This document shows, in pieces, positions 24,042 to 31,883 of a DNA stretch of 58,266 bases. Source of the DNA: Desulforhopalus sp. (GTDB lineage: Bacteria; Desulfobacterota; Desulfobulbia; Desulfobulbales; Desulfocapsaceae); the NCBI GenBank assembly GCA_023231425.1, contig JALNVI010000011.1, positions 1-58,266 on the forward strand, given 5' to 3'. The notes under the pieces were generated by a model, which did not search any database, was not told the DNA's origin, and saw only the letters and a list, made by a program, of their open reading frames with translations. Within the stretch, counting starts at the first letter, position 1. Every line of letters begins with the position of its first letter. A program made the position numbers and the translations under genes.

Positions 24042-25592
24042 TCACGCTTTTCCGCCTCTTTTTTTGTTTGAAAAGGAGGCGGGTGAGCGGCCGCCACCAT
24101 CCCTCGACTGACGCGGACGCCGTCTTTTGTCCGATGATGTTCCTGCCCCGGACCTCCCTCCATCTTTTCTTGCGGGAGCTTTTGCAAGGGGAGGCGGTGT
24201 CTCCAGTAACTCTTCTTCCGGAACAACAAAATCGAACTTCTTCCCGATCAAATCTTCAATAGCCGGCAGGTAGAAAGAGCCCTCTTCACAGGCAAAGCTT
24301 ATGGCCCGCCCTGTTGCCCCCGCCCGGCCGGTCCGCCCGATACGATGAATGTAGTCTTCCGCCTCAAAAGGAACGCTGTGGTTGATCACCAGACGAATAT
24401 CGTTGATGTGAATTCCACGCCCGGCAACGTCGGTTGCCACCAGCACTTTCACTTTTCCCTCACGAAAGCGTTCAAGGCGGGAAGTCCGCTTATTTTGCGC
24501 CACTTCGCCGGAAAGCAGCACGCAGTCTATCGCATTGCGCTTTAAGCAATCGGCAACACGTCGGGCCTCACCCCTCATGTTAGCGAAAATGATCGTCCGG
24601 TCCTCGGGATGAGCCTTGAGCACATTATAGATGATGGTGTATTTTTCTTCTTTACTTGCAAGATAAACAATCTCTTCCACCGTACCTGAAGTAGCCTGCT
24701 CCGGCTCGGCATCCACCATTATCGGAGCAACACACCATTGGCATGCGAGACGTCGTACAGCTTCAGTAATGGTGGCAGAAAAGAGCAGAGTCTGCCGCTT
24801 TTCCTTCTGGGGCAGACGCCCGACGATACGCCGCACATCGGGAATAAAACCCATGTCGAGCATACGATCAGCCTCATCAATAATGAGAACTTCGCAGGGG
24901 CTGAGATCAACCACACCCTTGCCGATAAAGTCGAGCAGTCTCCCCGGAGTAGCAACGAGCAGATCGCAGGGACCCTCCTTGAGGAGATTCATCTGTTTCT
25001 GATAATCCACCCCCCCGAAAACTGTCCGCACTTTTATATTACAGTATTTCCCGAGGTCCCTGGCATCTTTGCCAATCTGAATGACCAGCTCACGGGTAGG
25101 GACGATTACCAGCGCCCGCGGAGCGCCATTACGAGCTTTTCCACTGCGTTTTTCGGCAAGCAGACGGGTAAAGGTGGTAATGAGGAAGACAGCAGTCTTA
25201 CCGGTTCCGGTATTTGCCTTGCCAACCAGGTCCTTTCCTCCGAGACAGTCGCTTAAAGACTGCTCCTGCACCGGAGTACAGTATTGAAACCCAAGGTCAG
25301 CAATGGCATGCATCACCTCATCCGGGATATCAAAGTCATGGAATCGCCCCTTCCCTTCTTCCGGGGAGACCACAAAGGATTCCCGGTTCCACAGCGGTTT
25401 CGCCTCTTGTGCCGGATGGCTTTTTTTCAGCCCGGGCCGCTTCACCGGCCGTTCTGCCGACAGGCTCTGTACAGCCTCCTGGCTGCCCTGCTCTGCTGTG
25501 GAAACCTGCACCTCCGCTTCCCGGCCGGCCTTCTCTTTAAAATCAGCGGGATGCTGGAGCCTTCGACCGTTGGCGAACAGTGTTTTTTTCAT
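24042..25592 (-). CDS. DEAD-box ATP-dependent RNA helicase (RhlB/RhlE-like)
   Basis: A 516-residue helicase. A charged N-terminal extension of about 80 residues precedes the Q-motif region (FHDFDIPDEVMHAI, then TPVQEQ). Motif I ANTGTGKTA, motif Ia VPTRELVIQ, motif II DEAD in LIIDEADRMLDMGF, motif III FSAT, and the C-terminal HRIGRTGRAG follow. The tail is basic and low in complexity (SGAGTSSDKRRRPRQSRDGG), as expected for RNA binding. Family and motifs support RNA unwinding in ribosome assembly or mRNA decay, but the exact paralogue cannot be fixed. It is upstream of rpsA on the same strand. Confidence 0.93.
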   Translation of the reverse strand: MKKTLFANGRRLQHPADFKEKAGREAEVQVSTAEQGSQEAVQSLSAERPVKRPGLKKSHPAQEAKPLWNRESFVVSPEEGKGRFHDFDIPDEVMHAIADLGFQYCTPVQEQSLSDCLGGKDLVGKANTGTGKTAVFLITTFTRLLAEKRSGKARNGAPRALVIVPTRELVIQIGKDARDLGKYCNIKVRTVFGGVDYQKQMNLLKEGPCDLLVATPGRLLDFIGKGVVDLSPCEVLIIDEADRMLDMGFIPDVRRIVGRLPQKEKRQTLLFSATITEAVRRLACQWCVAPIMVDAEPEQATSGTVEEIVYLASKEEKYTIIYNVLKAHPEDRTIIFANMRGEARRVADCLKRNAIDCVLLSGEVAQNKRTSRLERFREGKVKVLVATDVAGRGIHINDIRLVINHSVPFEAEDYIHRIGRTGRAGATGRAISFACEEGSFYLPAIEDLIGKKFDFVVPEEELLETPPPLAKAPARKDGGRSGAGTSSDKRRRPRQSRDGGGRSPASFSNKKRGGKA

Positions 25593-25598
25593 GAACTA

Positions 25599-25640
25599 TC
25601 CTGTAAAAAAGAAACCGGGCCGTCTGTTGAGACGACCCGG
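25599..25640 (-). terminator. terminator after the zinc-ribbon gene
   Basis: The stem CCGGG-CGTC with GACG-CCCGG (25615-25640) is followed on the minus strand by TTTCTTTTTTACAG. It ends the pilT-like/zinc-ribbon transcript just before the helicase gene. Confidence 0.85.
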
Positions 25641-25670
25641 AAGAGAAATATAACGAGAAGCTTTTACTGC

Positions 25671-26378
25671 TTATTTTCCTGCCAGCCGCAACTCTTCCAT
25701 CCACGCGCCGAATAACTCTTCATATTCAGGAATGGCCTTGCGCAGCAAGATTGAGATATACTTCACCTCCCTGCTGTTAACCGTCAGATTGACGGACAGG
25801 GTGAGAGCTTCAAGATCATACATTGTCGTGCAATTATCACCAACCAGCACATAGAAAATATTCCGCCGTCTCGACATCGGCAAACTACACATGTAATTAT
25901 GGAATTGAGAATTTTCAAGGTCTCCCTTCTCATAATCAGTGTGCATAAACACCAGTGAATAGGATGCAAAATACATTACAGAGAGTGCCTCTTCCACACT
26001 GACAGCCTCTTCCACCTGATAACCGAGGTCCTCTACAGACTTGATCAACTCTTTCTTTTCCTTGATATCGGGGAAAAGGACCAGGGCTCGCGGTACTCCG
26101 TCGATATTTTTGTCCTCATCCACCACCCCCCGGGTAAGCCAGTCGAGCGAGGGAGCTCCCGGAGGCCGAACCGCAAGCTGCGGAGCTTTCCGCCGGGCAT
26201 CCTTTTCAAAAGCGCCCTGCCCCCCGCCAGCGACAACGGTTTCGCTCAGAGAAAAAGTTTCTTTACAGTTGCCACATTGTATTTTGATGGTCTTCCCGAC
26301 AGGCAGGTTCTTGAGATTATTTTCAATCCCGTCATCCAATTTTAACTGCGCTGGGCAGTTCGGGCACTTTACAATCAT
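25671..26378 (-). CDS. zinc-ribbon protein with degenerate receiver-like domain
   Basis: A 235-residue protein. The N-terminal about 45 residues form a MJ0042-type zinc ribbon with two CxxC pairs (CPNCPAQLKL and CGNCKETFSL). A linker follows. Residues about 85-200 look like a receiver domain (PRALVLFPDIKEKKELI, then YSLVFMHTDYE), but the acidic pocket is incomplete, so phosphorylation is doubtful. The start overlaps the stop of the PilT-like ATPase (TAATG), so the two proteins are made together. A regulatory or adaptor role for the ATPase is an inference from this coupling. Confidence 0.65.
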   Translation of the reverse strand: MIVKCPNCPAQLKLDDGIENNLKNLPVGKTIKIQCGNCKETFSLSETVVAGGGQGAFEKDARRKAPQLAVRPPGAPSLDWLTRGVVDEDKNIDGVPRALVLFPDIKEKKELIKSVEDLGYQVEEAVSVEEALSVMYFASYSLVFMHTDYEKGDLENSQFHNYMCSLPMSRRRNIFYVLVGDNCTTMYDLEALTLSVNLTVNSREVKYISILLRKAIPEYEELFGAWMEELRLAGK

Positions 26379-27571
26379 TATTTTATTTCTCCTTTCTTAC
26401 GCCTGCGACTGTCTACCTGTTTCTCTTCTTCCATGCTCAAATCGGTAAGAGAAAAGGTCAATTCCCCACGTCCAGCCTTGATCTGATCGAGACCGCGGTT
26501 GAGCAAGGACCGCTGAGAACAGTAGGTAACAGCACTTTTTTCGGTAATAAGTCCCTGAGAATAAAGTTCGAGCAGATGTTGATCGAAGGTCCACATCTGC
26601 AGGGCCCCCCCCTCCTCAATAATGTTGTAATAGGTCTTGTCTTCGGTCTCGCCGTTGAGAATCAGGTTTTTCACCCGCAGACTGGTTCGCATAATCTCCA
26701 TGGCGGCAATTCGCCCTCCACCAACCCGTGGCAGCAGACGCTGACTGACAACCCATCGAATGGTATCCACAAGACGGCTGCGGATCTGACTCTGCTCTTC
26801 CCGGTCGAACATGGAGATGATCCGGTTCATGGTTTGACCTGCGTCGATGGTATGCAGAGTAGAGAGAACAAGGTGCCCCGTTTCTGCAGCGGTCAAAGCA
26901 ATTTCCATGGTCTCCCTGTCACGCATCTCACCAACAAGGATAACTTTCGGTGCCTGCCGCAGAGCAGCCCGCAGACCGTCGGCAAAGGAGTCAAAGTCAT
27001 TGCCCAGCTCACGCTGATTGAAGGTCGCCTTCTTCTGGTCGTGGATATACTCTATAGGGTCTTCGAGGGTGACAACATGCACGGCCCTGTTTTCGTTAAT
27101 TTGATTGAGCAGGGCAGCCAGCGAAGTCGTTTTCCCTGTACCGGTGGCACCAGTGAAAAGGATAAGTCCGTTGATCTCATTGCTCATCGTCATGAAAGAC
27201 TCGGGGAACTGCATCCCGGTGATGGTCGGAATCGTTGTTTCAAGCTTCCGCAGAACAGTGGTCAAATAGCCCTTCTGGGTAAAAATGTTAACCCGGAAAC
27301 GGGCCCGGTCACCGAGGTGATAGGAGAGGTCACAGGAACCGGTCTTGACAAGATTCTTGAGCATCAGCCGGTTATTGCCGATCAGATTGAGGGCAAAGAC
27401 CTCAGTCTGAAATGGAGTAAGTTCTCCTACGGGCGGCTCCATATCCACAGGTACGAGCACCCCGTCTGACTCCACCTGCAGGCTTTTCCCCACAGTAATG
27501 TTCAGATCCGAGACATTTTTATATGCCTCAAGCATCCGTGCAATCCAGTAGTCAATTTCGTTCTTTTTCAT
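26378..27571 (-). CDS. PilT/PilU-like type IV pilus retraction ATPase
   Basis: A 397-residue secretion ATPase of the PilT group. Walker A is GATGTGKTTS (141-150). The Asp box VVTLEDPIEYIHD, Walker B VILVGEMRDRE and the His-box ETGHLVLSTLHTIDA are all present. PilT drives pilus disassembly. The C-terminal part lacks the AIRNLIRE motif of housekeeping PilT and is longer, so this is likely a PilU-like or accessory paralogue. A good AGGGAGAAGAG precedes the ATG. It is translationally coupled to a zinc-ribbon protein, and the pilMNOP operon is about 25 kb away. Confidence 0.87.
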   Translation of the reverse strand: MKKNEIDYWIARMLEAYKNVSDLNITVGKSLQVESDGVLVPVDMEPPVGELTPFQTEVFALNLIGNNRLMLKNLVKTGSCDLSYHLGDRARFRVNIFTQKGYLTTVLRKLETTIPTITGMQFPESFMTMSNEINGLILFTGATGTGKTTSLAALLNQINENRAVHVVTLEDPIEYIHDQKKATFNQRELGNDFDSFADGLRAALRQAPKVILVGEMRDRETMEIALTAAETGHLVLSTLHTIDAGQTMNRIISMFDREEQSQIRSRLVDTIRWVVSQRLLPRVGGGRIAAMEIMRTSLRVKNLILNGETEDKTYYNIIEEGGALQMWTFDQHLLELYSQGLITEKSAVTYCSQRSLLNRGLDQIKAGRGELTFSLTDLSMEEEKQVDSRRRKKGEIK

Positions 27572-27641
27572 CTCTTCTCCCTGAAAAAGTATACAATACA
27601 GAGGGTAAAGGTTGTATATTGTCTTCTAATCTTTTTTTCTT

Positions 27642-27685
27642 AGTAGAAAAATACAGTTTCCCCCTGTTTTTTTCTACTTTTTTCT
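27642..27685 (+). promoter_or_regulatory. AT-rich hairpin with U-tract in the ilvD leader
   Basis: AGTAGAAAAA (27642-27651) pairs with TTTTTCTACT (27669-27678), with CAG/CTG pairing inside, and TTTTTCTTTT follows. It looks like a terminator 40 bases before the ilvD ATG. This would make sense as a leader attenuator, though no leader peptide with branched-chain codons could be defined. Confidence 0.4.
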
Positions 27686-27726
27686 TTTATTTATGTAATA
27701 AAGCTTTTTTTCTGGAGTAAAATATT

Positions 27727-29568
27727 ATGTCCATACCACGCAGGAGTGCCACCACAACTCAGGGCCGAAAAATGGCAGGTGCACGCAGTCTCTGGCGAGC
27801 AAACGGAGCAAAAGAAGAGCATTTTGACAGACCGGTGATCGGCATTGTCAACTCCTTCACCCAGTTTGTTCCCGGGCATGTCCACCTGCATGAGATTGGC
27901 CAGCAGGTAAAGCAGATTATTGAAGGACGGGGTTGTTTTGCCGCCGAATTCAATACCATCGCCATTGATGACGGCATCGCCATGGGTCACTCCGGGATGC
28001 TCTACTCTCTCCCCTCCCGTGATCTTATTGCCGACAGTGTGGAATACATGTGCAACGCCCACACCGTGGATGCCATCATCTGCATAAGCAACTGTGACAA
28101 AATTACCCCCGGCATGCTGATGGCCGCCATGCGCCTCAATATTCCAGCAATCTTTGTCTCCGGCGGTCCGATGGAAGCCGGCGTTGACGGCGACAAACGC
28201 TACGACCTTATTGATGCCATCATCCTTGCCGCCGACAATAACGTCAGTGAAGAGGAGATTCACAAGGTTGAACGCTGTGCCTGCCCCACCTGTGGTTCCT
28301 GCTCGGGAATGTTTACCGCCAATTCAATGAATTGTCTCACCGAGGCACTCGGCATGTCCCTGCCAGGCAATGGAACCATCGTTGCCACCCACAGAAATCG
28401 GTTGCAGCTCTTTGAAACCGCGGCAAAACGTATTGTTGAGATGGCCGACGCATATTATGAGCATGAAGATACCTCAGTACTGCCCCGCAATATCGCCAGC
28501 AAGGCAGCCTTCCTCAACGCCATGACCCTCGACATCGCCATGGGTGGCTCCACCAATACCGTTCTCCATCTGCTTGCGGTTGCCCGCGAGGCAGAAGTTG
28601 ACTTCACGATAAGTGATATTGACATCCTTTCCCGCCGGGTACCAAACCTTTGCAAGGTTGCCCCCAGCTCAAGTTATCACGTGGAAGATGTCAACCGCGC
28701 CGGCGGCGTCATGGGCATTCTCGGGGAACTTGATCGCGGGAATCTTCTTGATACGTCGGTACATCGTGCCGACGGCAGCACTCTCAAAGAAGCCCTGTAT
28801 AAATGGGACATCCGCCGGGAAGGACACAGTACCGACGCGGAAACTCTCGCCAGCTCTGCTCCCGCACACTCCACGCGCAACCTGATCCTCGGCTCCCAGG
28901 CAAGCGTCTTCAAAGAACTTGATCTCGACCGCACCGGCGGCTGTATCCGGGATATGGAACACTGCTACGACAAAGAAGGGGGGATTGCCGTCCTCTTCGG
29001 CAACATTGCCGAAAAAGGCTGTATCGTCAAGACAGCAGGTGTAGATCCTTCTATCTATGCCTTCTCCGGAGCTGCGGTGGTATGCAACTCTCAGGAGGAG
29101 GCTTGTGACGCCATCCTCAGTGGCAAAGTGAAGGCGGGAGACGTGGTTGTCATCCTTTATGAAGGTCCCCGCGGCGGACCAGGAATGCAGGAAATGCTCT
29201 ACCCGACCTCCTACCTGAAATCAATTCATCTCGGCAAGGAGTGTGCCCTGATCACCGATGGGCGTTTCTCCGGTGGAACCTCGGGCCTCTCCATTGGCCA
29301 TGTCTCTCCTGAAGCTGCTGCGGGCGGAGCTGTGGGTCTGCTCCGCAACGGAGATATTATTGATATTAACATTGAGAAACGCAGCATCAATGTTAACCTG
29401 AGCGATACTGAGCTTGCCGAACGACGCAAAGCTGAAGAAGCAAAAGGAAAAGAGGCATGGACTCCCGTCGGTCGCGACAGGGTGGTCAGCCGGGCACTCC
29501 AGGCCTACGCCCTCTTCGCCAGTTCTGCAGATACCGGAGCAGTACGCAGACTCCCCGGCGAAGAATGA
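27727..29568 (+). CDS. ilvD: dihydroxy-acid dehydratase
   Basis: A 613-residue enzyme of the isoleucine-valine pathway that dehydrates 2,3-dihydroxy acids to 2-keto acids. It is of the E. coli type, expected to hold an oxygen-sensitive [4Fe-4S] cluster. Cysteine motifs are present in CISNCDKITPGML (about 118-130) and CPTCGSCSGMFTANSMNCL (about 188-206). Also seen are VPGHVHLHEI, ITDGRFSGGTSGLSIGH and the C-terminal LSDTELAERR. Length matches E. coli IlvD (616). It is a single gene with its own leader hairpin and terminator. Other ilv genes are not in the window. Confidence 0.98.
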   Translation: MSIPRRSATTTQGRKMAGARSLWRANGAKEEHFDRPVIGIVNSFTQFVPGHVHLHEIGQQVKQIIEGRGCFAAEFNTIAIDDGIAMGHSGMLYSLPSRDLIADSVEYMCNAHTVDAIICISNCDKITPGMLMAAMRLNIPAIFVSGGPMEAGVDGDKRYDLIDAIILAADNNVSEEEIHKVERCACPTCGSCSGMFTANSMNCLTEALGMSLPGNGTIVATHRNRLQLFETAAKRIVEMADAYYEHEDTSVLPRNIASKAAFLNAMTLDIAMGGSTNTVLHLLAVAREAEVDFTISDIDILSRRVPNLCKVAPSSSYHVEDVNRAGGVMGILGELDRGNLLDTSVHRADGSTLKEALYKWDIRREGHSTDAETLASSAPAHSTRNLILGSQASVFKELDLDRTGGCIRDMEHCYDKEGGIAVLFGNIAEKGCIVKTAGVDPSIYAFSGAAVVCNSQEEACDAILSGKVKAGDVVVILYEGPRGGPGMQEMLYPTSYLKSIHLGKECALITDGRFSGGTSGLSIGHVSPEAAAGGAVGLLRNGDIIDINIEKRSINVNLSDTELAERRKAEEAKGKEAWTPVGRDRVVSRALQAYALFASSADTGAVRRLPGEE

Positions 29569-29590
29569 TCCCGCGTCTTCAAGGTTTCCA

Positions 29591-29640
29591 CAAACCATCT
29601 CCGGCACTGTTACTGTGTCGGAGGTGGTTTAATTGTCTTT
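29591..29640 (+). terminator. terminator of ilvD
   Basis: The 16-bp stem AAACCATCTCCGGCAC with GTGTCGGAGGTGGTTT allows two G-U type mismatches. It is followed by AATTGTCTTTTGCTC. It lies about 20 bases after the ilvD stop. Confidence 0.8.
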
Positions 29641-29793
29641 TGCTCTTCTTCTGCCTGCTCCTCTCTCTTTTCCCTCCCTGCTGTCTTTATTCTTCCTCTC
29701 ATTTTCGCCAACAAATCGTCCCGTCGCCAGAAGAGCAAAAAAAGCCATTCAAACACCATTGACCGGGGTCGGTAATTGTGTAAAGTGAATTCT

Positions 29794-29950
29794 GGGCCCC
29801 TTGGATACTCAGCCTTTCGCCCATCTTCTTTGTTACAGTCAAAAAGTTATCCTCGGAGGGAAGCGTTAGACTCCGATATCAATCATGGCTCTAATAAATT
29901 TCCTCCTGCAACTCGCATATGAACGAAATACAGGAGTATTCAAGAGACCC
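29794..29950 (+). repeat. dispersed intergenic repeat family 1, copy D
   Basis: 157 bp from GGGCCCCTTGGATACTC to GTATTCAAGAGACCC, second-subtype centre (TCCTCGGAGG...CTCCGATATC). It sits between the ilvD terminator and holA. A short reading frame starting MALINFLL inside it has a near twin in copy C and is a repeat artefact. The stretch 29641-29793 holds nothing recognisable. Confidence 0.85.
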
Positions 29951-30023
29951 TTTAATTACACGTCTTATCGTGAAAGACTAAAGCTGCTAAAAAATAATTA
30001 TCCCCTTATTTTTCACATCACAC

Positions 30024-31403
30024 ATGCCGCAAATTACCCGCACCGAATTCCTCCAGCTGCTGAAAAATCCTCCTGCAGGAAAAGATGAAAAAGCCATGCC
30101 CGACCCGCGGCAGTGCCGAATTTTCCTTTTTTTCGGCGAACGGTACCTCTGCCGCCAGAGTGCGGCTCAACTGCAGGAAGACCTTGCCACAACCGGCCTG
30201 CTCAACCTCAATCCCGTCGATGGAGACAACGAGGAGCCGACGACCACCCTTGCCCGCATGCACAGCTACAGCCTGCTGCCCGGCCGCCAGCTCTATTTCG
30301 TCACCGACAGCCGTCTCTTTCACTCCAAAACCATCCTCGACACCCTCTGGGAGAAGGCAGCATCTGCCAATGCAGAGAACAAACCCCGTATTGCCCTGAA
30401 AAATCTGCGCGCCCTCGTCGAAACGGCGGAGCTTCCCATCGACACGCCCACACCGCTCTCAGAACTCACCGGGCCCCGGTGGAAAAAGATCTTCGGTTTC
30501 GACAAACCGGCTGAAGAGCTGAGCTGGGCAGACTCCGTCCTTTTTCAAAGCCGGGACGAGGTGAAAACCGGCGGGACCTCCCCCGCAGAACGCTATCTGC
30601 AGAGTTTCCAAAAAGGGCTGCCGGCGGAGACCCTGTTGATTCTCACGGCAGAGACAGTTGACAAGCGCCATAAGCTCTTCACCTGGATCAAAAAAAATGC
30701 CTTCGTCATAGACTGCGCCCTTGCCGCAGGGGCCAGCAGGGCCGCAGAAGAATCTCAGAAAGAAGTCCTGCGGGAGATGATGCTCTCCACCCTTGGTGAG
30801 TTCGGCAAGAAGATTGACAACCAGGCCATCGATTTCTTTTTCGACCGCGTCGGCAGCCATCCAGTGGCAGTGGTAATGGAGACAGAGAAGCTGGCACACT
30901 ATGTCGGCGACCGCCAAACCATCACGATGGCAGATCTTGACGCCATGGTCAGCCGTAACCGCGAAGACGCCATTTACGAGCTCACCGGAGCCCTCGACAA
31001 CCGCGACGCAGCTTGCACCTTTGCCATCCTCAACCGCCTCCTTGACCAGGGCGTTCACGGTCTGGCCATCCTCTCCACCCTGCGCAACCACATCCGCAGG
31101 CACCTTATCCTGCGCACCATTCAGCTCAACAGCAGCGGCTGGCACCACGGGCTCCCCTTTCGCGAATTCAAGCAGAACTATCTGCCGCCACTGGAGGAAG
31201 TGGAGAAGTTTAAACCACACCTCGGCGGTCACCCATATCCTCTTTATCTCAATTTCACCCGTGCGGCCACATTTACTCCGACCTCGCTGAAACAGCGCCT
31301 TGGTCTAATTTTAAAGACAGAATACCGCCTCAAAGGCTCCGGTTTGCCGCCGCAGCTTCTCCTTGATGAACTGCTCTTCATCCTGCTGAAGGGCCCCGCC
31401 TGA
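30024..31403 (+). CDS. holA: DNA polymerase III subunit delta
   Basis: A 459-residue protein of the HolA family, the wrench of the clamp loader that opens the sliding clamp. It opens like other delta subunits (CRIFLFFGERYLCRQ). The middle is the family's collar-proximal domain (LILTAETVDKRHKLFTWIKKN), and the C-terminal part contains the typical DLDAMVSRNREDAIYELTGAL. It is longer than E. coli HolA (343), mostly from an insertion at about residues 95-180. The start has no obvious ribosome site, and repeat copy D ends 73 bases upstream. Confidence 0.85.
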   Translation: MPQITRTEFLQLLKNPPAGKDEKAMPDPRQCRIFLFFGERYLCRQSAAQLQEDLATTGLLNLNPVDGDNEEPTTTLARMHSYSLLPGRQLYFVTDSRLFHSKTILDTLWEKAASANAENKPRIALKNLRALVETAELPIDTPTPLSELTGPRWKKIFGFDKPAEELSWADSVLFQSRDEVKTGGTSPAERYLQSFQKGLPAETLLILTAETVDKRHKLFTWIKKNAFVIDCALAAGASRAAEESQKEVLREMMLSTLGEFGKKIDNQAIDFFFDRVGSHPVAVVMETEKLAHYVGDRQTITMADLDAMVSRNREDAIYELTGALDNRDAACTFAILNRLLDQGVHGLAILSTLRNHIRRHLILRTIQLNSSGWHHGLPFREFKQNYLPPLEEVEKFKPHLGGHPYPLYLNFTRAATFTPTSLKQRLGLILKTEYRLKGSGLPPQLLLDELLFILLKGPA

Positions 31404-31446
31404 AGCCATTAACAGGCGGGTGCCGCACCCGCCCCGCAGGCACGCC

Positions 31447-31476
31447 TTGACACAAAGGGAAAATACTGCTTATTGT
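31447..31476 (+). promoter_or_regulatory. candidate promoter of clpS-clpA-hinT
   Basis: TTGACA (31447-31452), an 18-base spacer and TATTGT (31471-31476) lie about 70 bases before clpS. A GC-rich hairpin (31415-31433) just upstream closes the holA region. Confidence 0.45.
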
Positions 31477-31546
31477 TGTCACTGGTTGTGATGAAAATTA
31501 AGGGCTTCCGGCTGGAGGCCCGAAAAGAAAATACAAATAGAAAAGT

Positions 31547-31861
31547 ATGAGCCCCCCCAATACATACCGCGATGATGAAGTTGCCCTGGAAAAACGTGTC
31601 CGCGTAAAAATACCGCGGCTCTACAAGGTGCTGCTGCACAACGATGATTTCACCTCAATGGAGTTCGTTGTCCTCATTCTTGTCGAGATCTTTCACAAGA
31701 ATAGAGATGAGGCTACCGCTATCATGCTTAATGTTCACACTAAAGGCTCAGGGGTCGCAGGGATTTATACCCGGGAAATCTGCGAATGCAAGATTGATGA
31801 GGTTCATGACCTTGCTGAGGAAAATGAATTTCCCCTGCTCTGCACCATGGAACCAGCCTGA
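31547..31861 (+). CDS. clpS: ATP-dependent Clp protease adaptor ClpS
   Basis: A 104-residue N-end-rule adaptor that hands proteins with bulky hydrophobic N-termini to ClpA. The signature YKVLLHNDDFTSMEFVV is present (about 26-42), including the conserved NDD pocket residues and the later methionine, and EVHDLAEENEFPLLCTMEP closes the domain. It is followed after 22 bases by clpA, the standard partnership. Confidence 0.96.
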   Translation: MSPPNTYRDDEVALEKRVRVKIPRLYKVLLHNDDFTSMEFVVLILVEIFHKNRDEATAIMLNVHTKGSGVAGIYTREICECKIDEVHDLAEENEFPLLCTMEPA

Positions 31862-31883
31862 ATTCCGAGGAGAAAAAAAAATA

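Noticed and set aside
29885..30088. Short plus-strand frame starting MALINFLL, similar to a frame near 10970
   Set aside because: It is also read through family-1 repeats (copies D and C). Other copies do not keep the frame open.
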